A stretch of 64,000 bases of DNA from UBA6623 sp965238125 (GTDB lineage: Bacteria; Acidobacteriota; Terriglobia; Bryobacterales; UBA6623). A program made the position numbers and the translations under genes. Positions 35,601 through 45,157 of this stretch are shown piece by piece. Where the stretch lies: contig OZ250179.1 in NCBI GenBank assembly GCA_965238125.1, positions 2,976,001 to 3,040,000 of the forward strand, given 5' to 3'. The number at the start of each line of letters is the position of its first letter. Position 1 is the first letter of the stretch. The notes under the pieces are model-generated. The model ran no database searches. It had not been told where the DNA came from and was given only the letters and a program-made list of their open reading frames with translations.

Positions 35601-36305
35601 TATCGGCAGTCGTCGATTGCGAGCGCCGCGAAGATCGAGAAAGATCCGAACAATGAATGGTTGTCGCGAGGCTCGCGATTTCGCGTCCGCGGCGAGGCGA
35701 TTCGCGACCTGGCCCTGAAAATCGCCGGCCTGCTGAGCGACAAACAGGGCGGGCCGAGCGTGTTTCCGCCGCAACCCGACGCCGTGCTCAACGATCATTT
35801 CATCGAGGGTGGGTTCCGCTTGTGGCACGAAAGTGAAGGCGAAGACCGTTATCGCCGATCGCTCTATACGTTCTACAAGCGCACCGTCGTCTACCCGATG
35901 CTGACCACGTTTGACGCGCCGGACCGCACGACTTGCACCGTGCAACGGCCGCGCTCGAATACGCCCTTGCAGGCGCTCAATACGCTCAACGACCCGGCGT
36001 TCTTCGAAGCCGCCGGGGGCTTGGCCCGCTTGATCACATCGAAGGCCGAAACCCCCGCCGAGCGAGTCGATTACGCGTTTCGCCGGGCGCTGGCGCGCAA
36101 GCCGAGCGCGGGCGAGGCCGAGGCAATGCTGGCGCATTATGAGAAATGGGCCAAGCACTACCGAACCGCGAAGGACGACGCCGAAGCCGTCGTGGCGCAG
36201 GCGTTTCACGAGTCGCGACCCGAAACGGACCCGGCCACGCTGGCCCCCTGGATCGTCGTCGCCAACGTAATGTTGAATCTCGACGAGACGGTGACTCGAG
36301 AGTAG
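32643..36305 (+). CDS. DUF1549/DUF1553 protein with cytochrome-c domain and inserted 'WhmvGPF' ligand-binding-like domain
   Basis: 1220 residues, long for the family. Signal helix (FGVAFGIAPTLFVALLLSAAAV), haem motif CFACH at about 68-72, DUF1549 (about 180-390; CSQCHDHKYDP gives a second CxxCH), an acidic Glu/Ala/Pro linker (about 515-545), an inserted domain beginning DEWHMVGPFREAS (about 560-705) with a beta-rich ELWFNQEKIYSA section as in PA14/galactose-binding-like modules, then DUF1553 (about 880-1200). The inserted domain differs from that of the upstream paralogue. ATG chosen; a GTG two codons earlier is in frame. Its DUF1501 partner lies 1.1 kb downstream, unusually far. Confidence 0.9.
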   Translation: MLLAFPARRLRRGLRFGVAFGIAPTLFVALLLSAAAVPAQDNPLDALPAVTRTVDFGKDVFPIFEKRCFACHGEAQQMGELRLDTKSLAMKGGAGGPVILPGKGNAASLVRRIAHVEGVNPMPMGGEKLAGKEIALIRAWIDQGAKWPEGVGRAEAKIKRHWAYVPPERSALPAAGQEWARNGIDRFVAAKLAEKGLTPNPGASRETLIRRLSLDLIGLPPTEDQVERFLADKSPAAYENLVDRLLASKRYGEHWASSWLDLARYADTNGYESDEPRTMWLYRDWVVEAFNRNLGFDQFTIEQLAGDLLPNADESQEIATGFHRNTLINNEAGSKNDEFYDAAVKDRIDTTATVWLATTFGCSQCHDHKYDPFTQREYYSFYAIFNNTTDSAIELNDELDVFLGDKDELARRESDLARLDDILQTPTTELAAEQQDWEAALRGVDGEIENAWQPARVLTARTDGGKELPIDADGSIVIEGEHNVGKVFEIEVETAGARTTALRIESASAEGLKPTPPAEDADEEEKAKEPAPIAIRGVEVENRSDPELRHRIEAARANLQFDEWHMVGPFREASRQAAFEKLHGPETDYDLLKIYEDGNLFWMKRADWQDGVAHLLQGESSAIYVHRTLMAKQAAPLRVSLGSDKDIELWFNQEKIYSAEPTREVRADQKIITLDLRKGENHIVLKFANDTGDYGFYFRAYTEPEWEARARLSAAAADTGRDAGVTLPGLVNGRGKRAWELSDEEGGAATFRAVEAIAGNRLLLRILAGRQWSSSTPARRMPARLRIAAANLSEAAVTEVLRTPGSVRKIAAKTAAERDAEETDRFAAHYRSIAPRLDGTRRERAETSRALEAFREKHTTKTLVLREREEPRETFIQNRGNFLDLAERVSPAVPEALGALGEGEELNRLRLAEWLVSGENPLTARVRVNQIWESVFGRGFITSAEDFGSQGARPSHPKLLDWLATEFVRSGWDQKALLKTIASSAAYRQSSIASAAKIEKDPNNEWLSRGSRFRVRGEAIRDLALKIAGLLSDKQGGPSVFPPQPDAVLNDHFIEGGFRLWHESEGEDRYRRSLYTFYKRTVVYPMLTTFDAPDRTTCTVQRPRSNTPLQALNTLNDPAFFEAAGGLARLITSKAETPAERVDYAFRRALARKPSAGEAEAMLAHYEKWAKHYRTAKDDAEAVVAQAFHESRPETDPATLAPWIVVANVMLNLDETVTRE

Positions 36306-36840
36306 CGAGGAAGCTGAGATTGAACCTTGCAAGGAGCCCAGGATTCTTAGCCATAACGCGCTGGAGAGGCGGTGTGCTTCGGAAGGCTGTGAAAGAATGG
36401 GCGCGAAAGAGTGGACGCTGGGGAGCCGCGAAGCGGCGCCAGGAATATAGCCCAGGGTGGAGCCGAAGGCGGAACCCTGGTTAGAATCCCCCAGAAAGAG
36501 GCCTGAAAATGTTGCCCTATGGCACACCGGTCGGCTTTTCAGGGCATCGGGAAGCCCTGGGGCCCGCCTCGGTCCCCGCCCCCGGCAGGGGGGGCGCGGA
36601 TAGTAGCCCCGGGCTTCAGCCCGGGATCCGCGCAACACATCAGCAGAAGCCCCGGACTGGGCGTCGGAACAATCGTTCGAGGCAACTCCGACCAATAGGC
36701 AACTTCCGCCCTGCCCGCCGGCTAACGGTTGACTACTTCGACGCTCCTTGGCGTCGAACGCCACATTCCAAAACCGGCGGTGTGCCATATGGCAAGAAGG
36801 TAAGGGCGGCAGGAAAGCCTAAGGGATCCGGGCAACCGGC
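36306..36840. repeat. repeat-rich intergenic cluster
   Basis: No gene. Contains a family-G copy (AGCCCAGGGTGGAGCCG, about 36449), a palindrome CCCCGGGCTTCAGCCCGGG at about 36607-36625, and other GC-rich inverted segments. It separates the second DUF1553 gene from its DUF1501 partner and precedes the DUF2442/HicB pair, so it probably arrived as inserted DNA. Confidence 0.5.
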
Positions 36841-37153
36841 ATGAGTACTTTGGTGGGGAAAGCTGAAGCCGGCGCCGTCGACATATCGTGTTCGAACGAT
36901 GCCCTGTCCGTAACGTTATTTGACGGACGGGTGGTTTCGGTTCCCCTTGTTTGGTTCCCACGGCTGGCGGACGCGACAGGAGAGGAACGATCCGGCTGGG
37001 AGCTGATCGGAGGCGGCATCGGTATCCATATGGGAAGCAGTCGACGAAGACATTCTCGTCGCGAGCCTGTTGCGCCCCGAGAAGTTTATGAGACTGCCTG
37101 ACAGCGCGCTACGGCGCGAGGACGGTGAGCGAGGACCCGGCAGCGCCGAATGA
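36841..37153 (+). pseudogene. DUF2442 protein, broken by a one-base frameshift
   Basis: The first 63 codons encode DUF2442 (SLSVTLFDGR-like strand, VPLVWFPRLADAT, GWELIGGGIGIH). At 37030 an extra A shifts the frame; removing it continues the family motif as WEAVDEDILVASLLRPEKF and ends at a TGA (37151-37153) that overlaps the ATG of the HicB-like gene. The restored coupling supports a recent frameshift or a sequencing error. As written, the protein ends at 37101 with an unrelated tail. DUF2442 proteins are commonly encoded in toxin-antitoxin-like pairs. Confidence 0.75.
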
Positions 37154-37359
37154 AGTACGAAGTCATCATTTCCTGGAGCCAAGAGGACGAAGCCTTCATC
37201 GCTGAAGTGCCGGAGCTTGCCGGGTGCATCGCGCACGGTCCGACACAGCAAGCGGCTCTGGCGGCGGCGCAGGAGGCAATTCGCCTTTGGATCGACACGG
37301 CGAAGGAGTTCGGCGACCCGATCCCGGAGCCGAAAGGCCGCCGCCTGATCTTTGCCTAG
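37150..37359 (+). CDS. HicB-like antitoxin-family protein
   Basis: 69 residues: EVIISWSQEDEAFIAEVPEL, GCIAHGPTQQAALAAAQEAI and the W.D.AKE.GDPIPEPKGR tail are the conserved HicB partial-RNase-H fold. There is no C-terminal DNA-binding domain and no HicA toxin next to it; the upstream partner is DUF2442 instead. The start overlaps the restored DUF2442 stop (ATGA). Together they form a small accessory cassette between two halves of a DUF1553/DUF1501 unit. Confidence 0.8.
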   Translation: MKYEVIISWSQEDEAFIAEVPELAGCIAHGPTQQAALAAAQEAIRLWIDTAKEFGDPIPEPKGRRLIFA

Positions 37360-37388
37360 CGCGATGACGAAAGCGGGAGGAGAAACCC

Positions 37389-38828
<1,440 letters not shown>

Positions 38829-38835
38829 TAGCTCC

Positions 38836-38925
38836 TCCGAAAATGGGCCGGGAATCTCCCCGATGTCGAACGTCCCCGACGTGGCGCGCGCATTCTTGCG
38901 TGCCGTACCGGCATTCGTGCCGGTA
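38836..38925. repeat. family D repeat copy 2 followed by a family C-like palindrome
   Basis: CTCCGAAAATGGGCCGGGAA..GTCCCCGACGTGGCG matches 6905-6965; it is followed by TACCGGCATTCGTGCCGGTA (38905-38924), a perfect-arm hairpin like the family C core. The remaining 38926-39181 shows nothing recognisable. Confidence 0.55.
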
Positions 38926-39181
38926 TGTCTTCTCCGAAAGCGCCCCGACTGCAACGAATTTTCATGGCGGTATTATGATCCCGCGGGTTCATAGAAACCG
39001 ACTGAACCCTTTTTTCGCGTAGTCTGACTTACCCCAAGACCTCCCCGGCCGTCGCGCGACGGAATCCCATCTCAGTGCTAAGCTCAGGGAAGCACACGAA
39101 AACGCCCGCCGCGGCCAAATCTCCCTCCACGTTTGCGGCGTTCCGCCGTCATCTCTTAGTGAAGGGAATGGGCACGGCGTC

Positions 39182-39748
39182 ATGTCGACAGTCACGGCAC
39201 CGGCAGCGGTCATGGAGACCGAGCACTACTCTTCGGTAGAGGCCCATGGGGCTGCCACGGCCGACGACGAGTTCGTCGAAGCCAACCTGAAGCGGGTGTT
39301 TCGGCTCATCTATCGCGTAGTGGGCAATGTCCCCGACGCCCAGGACCTTACTCAAGAAGCCTTCGTCAAGGCGCTCAGCCGTCGCTCTCAACTCCAAGAC
39401 CCGCAAAAATCCGCCCAATGGCTGGGGCGCATCGCCGTCAACACTGCGCTCGATTTCGTCCGCCGCCGCAAGCGCGTCGTCTTTGAAGAACTTGACCACG
39501 CGCCCGACATCTCGGCGGAAGAAAGCCCCGAACAAGCGGTCTTGCGCGGTGAAAAGCGGGCCTATATCGAAGACGGCTTGCGCTTGCTTTCCGAACGCGA
39601 GCGCGCCGCTCTGATCCTGCGCGACATCGAGGGCCTCCCCGCCGCCGAAGTGGCCGAGCAACTCGGATGCTCGCCCGCGACGGTTCGTTCGCACATCGCC
39701 AACGCGCGGGTGAAATTCCGGCGCTACGCAAAGGGGAGGACGCAATGA
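39182..39748 (+). CDS. ECF RNA polymerase sigma factor (sigma-70 family)
   Basis: 188 residues. Sigma region 2 (LIYRVVGNVPDAQDLTQEAF, about 40-60) and region 4 (LRLLSERERAALILRDIEGL, AAEVAEQLGCSPATVRSHI, a helix-turn-helix) with a short acidic linker. It lacks further domains. The stop overlaps the ATG of the next gene by 4 bp (ATGA), so sigma and putative anti-sigma are coupled, the standard ECF arrangement. Confidence 0.93.
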   Translation: MSTVTAPAAVMETEHYSSVEAHGAATADDEFVEANLKRVFRLIYRVVGNVPDAQDLTQEAFVKALSRRSQLQDPQKSAQWLGRIAVNTALDFVRRRKRVVFEELDHAPDISAEESPEQAVLRGEKRAYIEDGLRLLSERERAALILRDIEGLPAAEVAEQLGCSPATVRSHIANARVKFRRYAKGRTQ

Positions 39749-41193
39749 GCTTCTTCTTCCTCCATCATCCAACCGAGGCCGACCTGGCGCTTTTCGCCGG
39801 CGGCGAGGCCGGTCCCTTGGCGCGCTGGCGCATCGAGCGTCATCTGGACCTTTGCGGCTCTTGCCGCGACGTCGTTGCGGACTTCTTCCATTTGCAAAGC
39901 GATTTGGGGGGACTGGCCGAGGTGCCGCGGCTTGACTGGGACGCGTTCGCTCGACAGATCAAAGCGGCCGCCGCGCAGGCGGAATCTCCCGCGGCGGCGG
40001 CTTCGCCGGGCGAAACGGACAGACGCGAGAGTTGGTTTGGTCGACCGGCCGCTTGGGGCGTGGGCTTGGCCTCGGCGACGGCCGTGTGCGGATTCGTCGT
40101 CTTCCAGCAGTTTTCGCAAGACGCATCGACGGTCGAAACGGCGATCTTCTCCGACGCTCCGAAACGAGAGGCCTTCGCGCTGGCCGAGGAAGCCTCCGGC
40201 GATCGGCTTGCGAAGGAATCCGCGGTGCGATCCATTTCCGCGGCGCAGGCAGTCGATGAGCTCGAAGAGGGCTTATCCGCGGCTCCCGCCGAGCAGGTCG
40301 CTGATACCTTCGAATTTGTCGATGCCCCGGCGCCGCTCGATGCGAACAAGAGGACCGCCGAGAACGTAGGCCCGCAAAGCCGGCTGTTCGCCGCCCAAGA
40401 TGACGACTCCGCGCCGGCAGCCGCCGACGCCGAAAAGGTCTTGGCCCGAGTTGCCGCCGATACGCCGGCTGAAACGAAACAACGCCAAAACGTCGCTCGC
40501 AATGTCGAGTCATTCGAGCGCGATCGAGAGAGCGATCTTCGTGCCGACGTAGTCTCCGCGACGGGGGACAAGCGATCCGTGAGTGCCGCGGCACTCCGCG
40601 CGGATTCCCAACGCAAGGGCGGGAGGCAAATCGCCGGAGGCGCATTGGCCTCGGCCTCCGAGGCCCGCGACGAGGAGGACCGGGACCGAGTCGGCCGCGA
40701 GATCCCGTCAGCGGTTCGCGTAGTTTCGGCCGGCGAGCGCGCCGCCGAACCGGCGTTGACGAAGACGAAGAGCCGCGAACAGCACGCCGAGAAAGCCGCC
40801 GTCGTGGAAACGGAATACGAAACGGTCTCGGCCGACGTCACAAGGCAAAAGCGGTTCGCGCGGAATGCGCCTCCCACGCCGGCGCCGCCGGCTCGCCGAC
40901 AGACCGCTGAACAGCCCCCTGAGCTGAGGGCGGCGCTTGAAAAGAGCGAGGCGCTAGGCGCGTTTCGAGGAGGTGCCGCGGAATTGCGCCGCGCGATCGG
41001 GCAAACGGCGGCCAAGGGCGACGCCAAGGATGAAACTTCCCAGCGGGTATACACTCCCGAGCTGTCATTGCTTCCCGCCGGGATGCGTTATGAAGAGGCC
41101 GAAATCGGCGTTGCGGCCGACGGCTCGATGTCGATTCGCACACTGGATTCGACGACCAATACGGTGACGATTACTCATGTTTACCTTCCGTAA
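39745..41193 (+). CDS. putative transmembrane anti-sigma factor with zinc-finger N-terminus and long disordered domain
   Basis: 482 residues. An N-terminal zf-HC2-like site (HLDLCGSCRDV) is followed by one transmembrane helix (about 110-130, WGVGLASATAVCGFVVF). The remaining about 340 residues are Ala/Glu/Arg-rich and probably disordered and extracytoplasmic, ending in a small conserved-looking module (SLLPAGMRYEEAEIGVAADG..NTVTITHVYLP). This is much longer than normal anti-sigma factors. Overlaps the sigma gene (4 bp) and the next gene (17 bp). The ATG at 39745 begins MSFFFLHHPTEADL. Confidence 0.75.
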   Translation: MSFFFLHHPTEADLALFAGGEAGPLARWRIERHLDLCGSCRDVVADFFHLQSDLGGLAEVPRLDWDAFARQIKAAAAQAESPAAAASPGETDRRESWFGRPAAWGVGLASATAVCGFVVFQQFSQDASTVETAIFSDAPKREAFALAEEASGDRLAKESAVRSISAAQAVDELEEGLSAAPAEQVADTFEFVDAPAPLDANKRTAENVGPQSRLFAAQDDDSAPAAADAEKVLARVAADTPAETKQRQNVARNVESFERDRESDLRADVVSATGDKRSVSAAALRADSQRKGGRQIAGGALASASEARDEEDRDRVGREIPSAVRVVSAGERAAEPALTKTKSREQHAEKAAVVETEYETVSADVTRQKRFARNAPPTPAPPARRQTAEQPPELRAALEKSEALGAFRGGAAELRRAIGQTAAKGDAKDETSQRVYTPELSLLPAGMRYEEAEIGVAADGSMSIRTLDSTTNTVTITHVYLP

Positions 41194-42346
41194 ACCGACG
41201 CCGGTGATCGCGTTGGCGCTGCTCATCGCGGGCCTGGCGCATGCCCCGGGCCAGCGCGGCCAGGGTGCCGAGGGATCGCCGGTGCGGTTCGTCACGTCCA
41301 ACGATGTGCCCGTGTCGCTGGTCTCGATGGACGCTTCGGAAACGGTGATGCAGCCTCGCGGAGGGGCGTTGGTCATCGATTTGCGCGCAACCGTGCGCTT
41401 GCGCAATGACGGCCGCAGCCCCATTCGAGGCGTCAGCTTCGGCGTCCGAACCGGCGAAACCACCCTGGGCGGCAAAGCGTCCGTGGCGGTTCCGGGCCTT
41501 TACGTATCGCCCGGAGACACCTTCCCCGTACGCCTTGCGCTGCGGCTTCTTCGGCTGCTCCCGGCGCCTTCCGAGGGCGTTGTGGCGGTCGAGGTTGATG
41601 GACTGTTGCTCGAAAACTTTCGCTTCCATGGGCCTGACAAGCTCGACTCCCGGCGTCGGTTGACGGTTTGGGCCATGCAGGCAGACCGCGACCGAGAAGC
41701 GATGCGGGAGGCGCTCGCTTCGGGCGGCCCCGAGCGGCTTCAGCAGCAAGTCCTCGCCGGTCTTGCCGCACAACGACAGCGTCCTCGCCTCGATGCACGG
41801 CCGCTCGGACGAACGCTCTCGACCTCGGCGCGCAACCTTGCCGAACACCGGGTAGCCTTGGCCTTCCTGGATGTTCCCGAATCGCCTCTTGCCGCACTCA
41901 AAGGCTCGGCCCTCGTCGCCGGCAGAACCGCCCGCTTACCGGAGATCACCGTCGAGAACCGCTCCTCAAAGCCGGTGCAATATTTTGAACTGGGTTGGGT
42001 CATTGACGATGCCCGTGGACAGCGCTATGCGGCCGGGTCGTTACCCGCGCCCACGTCGCCGATTCGCCTCGCCCCCGGCGAATCGATCGTGACCTCCGCC
42101 GACCGCCGATTCTCGTTCCGGCCCGTCGGCGACGATGAGAATCCTGATTTTGCGGTCGAGAGCATGCGGGGCTTTATTGCTGAGGTGCAATTCGAAGACG
42201 GCAGCATCTGGATTCCCAGCCGCGAAAACCTACGCCAAGCCAAGTTGCTCGACTTACTCCCCGCTTCGCCCGAAGAGCAGCGTCTCGCCGACCTCTACCG
42301 CCGCCAAGGTCTCGACGCCCTGATCAAAGAACTCGGCCGCTATTAG
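41177..42346 (+). CDS. secreted hypothetical protein of an ECF operon
   Basis: 389 residues with an N-terminal signal (ALALLIAGLAHAPGQ) and no recognised domain. The first half reads like an immunoglobulin-type beta domain (VIDLRATVRLRNDGRSPIRG) and a second similar unit follows (ITVENRSSKPVQYFELGWVI), suggesting two tandem beta-sandwich domains. Its start lies inside the end of the anti-sigma gene, so it is probably controlled by the same sigma factor. Possible periplasmic sensor partner; unproven. Confidence 0.65.
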   Translation: MFTFRKPTPVIALALLIAGLAHAPGQRGQGAEGSPVRFVTSNDVPVSLVSMDASETVMQPRGGALVIDLRATVRLRNDGRSPIRGVSFGVRTGETTLGGKASVAVPGLYVSPGDTFPVRLALRLLRLLPAPSEGVVAVEVDGLLLENFRFHGPDKLDSRRRLTVWAMQADRDREAMREALASGGPERLQQQVLAGLAAQRQRPRLDARPLGRTLSTSARNLAEHRVALAFLDVPESPLAALKGSALVAGRTARLPEITVENRSSKPVQYFELGWVIDDARGQRYAAGSLPAPTSPIRLAPGESIVTSADRRFSFRPVGDDENPDFAVESMRGFIAEVQFEDGSIWIPSRENLRQAKLLDLLPASPEEQRLADLYRRQGLDALIKELGRY

Positions 42347-42368
42347 CCTGTTGGCCGCGCAATCACGC

Positions 42369-44777
42369 TCAAAACCGCGTCCGCAAACGCACGCCCATCA
42401 TGCGGCCCGGCGCAATCGCGGTTCCTGAAAATAGTCCGGTGAAGTTGATGACATTAAGCCGATCCGTCGCGTTGGTGATGTCGAACTGCAGATCGACAGA
42501 GCGCTCGTCTTGCTCCCAGATCTTGACGCCGACCGACAAATCAAGTTGAAAATTGGGGCGCACGCGACCGCGAGACAGGTTGACGCGTTCGAGGATTTGG
42601 GCCGGAATCAGCCCCCCGGCAGCTCCGTTGTTGTCGTCTTCGTCCGGCTCGGTTTCGTGCAAGCCGTTGTCGGCATCCGCGCCCCCATCCTCGTCATCAT
42701 CGTCCGCAAGCTCGATCGGCAGCCCGCTGCCGTAACGGGCCGCGGCGGAGAATCGTACTCGGGGGTGCAGCTCGTAGCGCAGGAGCGCGCTGACGGTGTT
42801 TCGTTGGTCCTGGGTGATCGGGAAGCGGGTGGCAAGATGCCGCAACTCGAGCGCCTCGCCGCCAGCGATAAACAGGCCACCGGTGACGGGTGAGGTCGCT
42901 GTCCCGAGCATGTTCGAGTAACTCAGGTACGCGCTCAGCCCGCGGTAATGCGGCATCTCGAGGCGCACTTCCGTGCCTTCGATGCGCGCCCCGTCAAAGC
43001 TGATCGGGAAGCCGATGCCGGTGTTGAGGAAGACATCATCGTCGTAATAGTTGCTGAAGGCGCGCCAATAGTGGTTGACATCGAGGCGTAAGACCGAGCC
43101 CACCGGCTTCCGAAAGCCGACTTCGTAGAAGTTGGCTCGCACCACGGGCACGGGCAGGAAGCCCTCCACGCTTCGGAGAGTCTGAGCGGCGCTGGAACTG
43201 CTGAGCAACAGGTTTTCAATTGCCGGCGTTTGAAAGACCCGGTCGTAGGAGGCCCGCAGCATCAGGTCGGCCGGCTCCCAATAGTAGGCGAGCCCCAAGC
43301 GCGGGCTGACGCCGCTTTCACTCGTCCGCACACGGTTGTGATCCACTCGCAGACCGGCATCGACCACCAGCCCCCCCCGCCGGTAGTGATTCTGGAAGAA
43401 CACCCCGGCGTCGGCGGTACGCAGCGTTTCGTTGAAGCGGAAGCCGGTCGGATCGATGATGCCGGTCCGCCGAAAGAAGAACTGCTCGCGCAAGTCGGTC
43501 GTGCGATAGTCGCCGCCAAACTTGATCGTGTTCCGCTCGGCTTCGATCGTAATCGCCCCCGAGACGACCCCTTCGCGGAAGCCGCGGTCCTGCTCGGTAA
43601 ACACGGGCGTGGCCAGGGCGTTGCTCCACAGCTTGGCCGCAACGTCGCGAACCATACCCCGGGCCTCCGCGAGCGCGCGCGGTGAAAAGACGTGTTGGTA
43701 GTGGATTTGCCCGGCGGTTTCGGCTCCTCGGCGGTCTTGGCGCTGGCCGTGAAGCTGCTGTGCAAGGTCGTTGGGGATGAGAAAGTTCACGCGGTTCGAC
43801 CGGAAATAGAACCGCAGACGGTCGCTCTCGCTCAGGTCGTGATCGAGCCCGGCGTTCAAGCCGGCCGCATTGCCGTGATTGGTGAAGTTCGCAAGCGACG
43901 GAGGGTCGAGATAGCGATCGGTGTGCCCGCCGTGGAGGCCGAGGGAGTAAACCGTCCCGCCCCGCCGGTATTGGTTCGCGAACGAGCCTTCCGTCGTTCC
44001 AAAGCTGCCGCCTTGCAGCGTTAACTCGCTGTGCAAGCCGTCATCGGCGGCGCGACGGGTCGAGAGCTCGATCACCCCGCCCAGCCGACGCCCGAACTCG
44101 GCCGGGATATTCGCCGTCATCACATGGACCGCCTCGAACTCATTACTTTCGAAGCCCGGCACGAAGCCCAGCGAGCGATTGTCATAGAGCGGCATGCCGT
44201 CAATGACGTACTGCGTGTCGTATTCGGAGCCCCGCGGGTGGAGTACAGCGTTGGCTTCGAGCAGCCAGCCGGGTAGGTTGTTGACGGCGTTGATCGTGCC
44301 GCGGCCGAGGGTATTGAAAGCAATCTCGTCGAGGCGCGCTCGTCCGATTCGAAACACGGTTCCGGTTTGTTCGACGTCGAGCAGCGGGGCGGCGTCTCGG
44401 ATCGTCAGCGTCGTCTCGATCGCCGCGACATCAAGAACGAAGTGCCGCACGACCGGCAGTGCCGAGGAGATCGTGACCTGCTCGATGCGGGGTTGGAAGT
44501 TCGGGTGGCGGACCTCTACTTGGAACAGCCCCAACGGGAGCCGCCGGAAGCGTGCTCGGCCAGCGGTGTCGCAACTCGCATCGGCCTCGAAACCGGCCAC
44601 GCGATTCGTCAGGGTGACCCGAGCCGGCAAGGCCAGGCCGGTGGAATCGCGAACCCATAGGGTGAGGTCGCCTTCCATGCGCTGAGCGCGGAGAGAGCCG
44701 TGACCGCTGAACAACAGCAGTGCCGCAAGCGCCGGCGCCAACCGGCGAAAGCAGGCAGCTGGAAACAGAGGCAGCAT
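42369..44777 (-). CDS. TonB-dependent receptor with carboxypeptidase-regulatory-like N-terminal domain
   Basis: 802 residues. Signal peptide (LAPALAALLLFSGHGSLRA), a CarboxypepD_reg-like beta-sandwich (about 30-115), a plug domain (AFNTLGRGTINAVNNLPGWL, QYVIDGMPLYDN, GGVIELSTR), and an outer-membrane barrel to the C-terminal Phe-ending strand (GRMMGVRLRTRF). No clear TonB box. This architecture is abundant in Acidobacteriota and mediates uptake of large substrates. The ATG at 44777 gives the signal peptide; an upstream in-frame extension of 50 residues is unlikely. Acidic loop DDDDEDGGADADNG. It is convergent with the ECF operon (22 bp). Confidence 0.85.
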   Translation of the reverse strand: MLPLFPAACFRRLAPALAALLLFSGHGSLRAQRMEGDLTLWVRDSTGLALPARVTLTNRVAGFEADASCDTAGRARFRRLPLGLFQVEVRHPNFQPRIEQVTISSALPVVRHFVLDVAAIETTLTIRDAAPLLDVEQTGTVFRIGRARLDEIAFNTLGRGTINAVNNLPGWLLEANAVLHPRGSEYDTQYVIDGMPLYDNRSLGFVPGFESNEFEAVHVMTANIPAEFGRRLGGVIELSTRRAADDGLHSELTLQGGSFGTTEGSFANQYRRGGTVYSLGLHGGHTDRYLDPPSLANFTNHGNAAGLNAGLDHDLSESDRLRFYFRSNRVNFLIPNDLAQQLHGQRQDRRGAETAGQIHYQHVFSPRALAEARGMVRDVAAKLWSNALATPVFTEQDRGFREGVVSGAITIEAERNTIKFGGDYRTTDLREQFFFRRTGIIDPTGFRFNETLRTADAGVFFQNHYRRGGLVVDAGLRVDHNRVRTSESGVSPRLGLAYYWEPADLMLRASYDRVFQTPAIENLLLSSSSAAQTLRSVEGFLPVPVVRANFYEVGFRKPVGSVLRLDVNHYWRAFSNYYDDDVFLNTGIGFPISFDGARIEGTEVRLEMPHYRGLSAYLSYSNMLGTATSPVTGGLFIAGGEALELRHLATRFPITQDQRNTVSALLRYELHPRVRFSAAARYGSGLPIELADDDDEDGGADADNGLHETEPDEDDNNGAAGGLIPAQILERVNLSRGRVRPNFQLDLSVGVKIWEQDERSVDLQFDITNATDRLNVINFTGLFSGTAIAPGRMMGVRLRTRF

Positions 44778-45157
44778 GGCCCGAGAGTTGGAGGTCGCCG
44801 CGTGCGCGTCCCGCCTATCCGAGTATACCGGCCGCTTGGGGCTCCAAAGACCCTCGATAGGTTCAGAAATATCGCGGCTCGGCGCGCACCGGAAGCGGCT
44901 TTGGGGGTCGGGGAGTAGGGCGACCACTTACGAGCTGGTACCGCCGTACTATTTCCTTCGTTGCCCCTGTTTGCGATGATGGGTGTGGCTCGACGGGAGA
45001 AGGTCCTTAGCGCCGCCCTCGTCCGAAGGTGTCCCCTCGGTTTAATCGTCGTTTCCCAAAGGAGAGGACGAGGACTGGTCCCAACGTTGTGCGTGGGCGG
45101 TCTCGCCAAGTCGCCGGATGTGTGGCGGCGCTCCGACAGAAGCGAGCAAGGATAGCC

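Noticed and set aside
34941..36788. 615-codon minus-strand frame antisense to the second DUF1553 gene
   Set aside because: Shadow frame caused by high GC; the + strand protein has clear domains.
36509..36844. 111-codon frame upstream of DUF2442 ending in an ATGA overlap
   Set aside because: The overlap looks like coupling, but the translation is Pro/Arg/Gly-rich and covers dispersed repeats; no family recognised.
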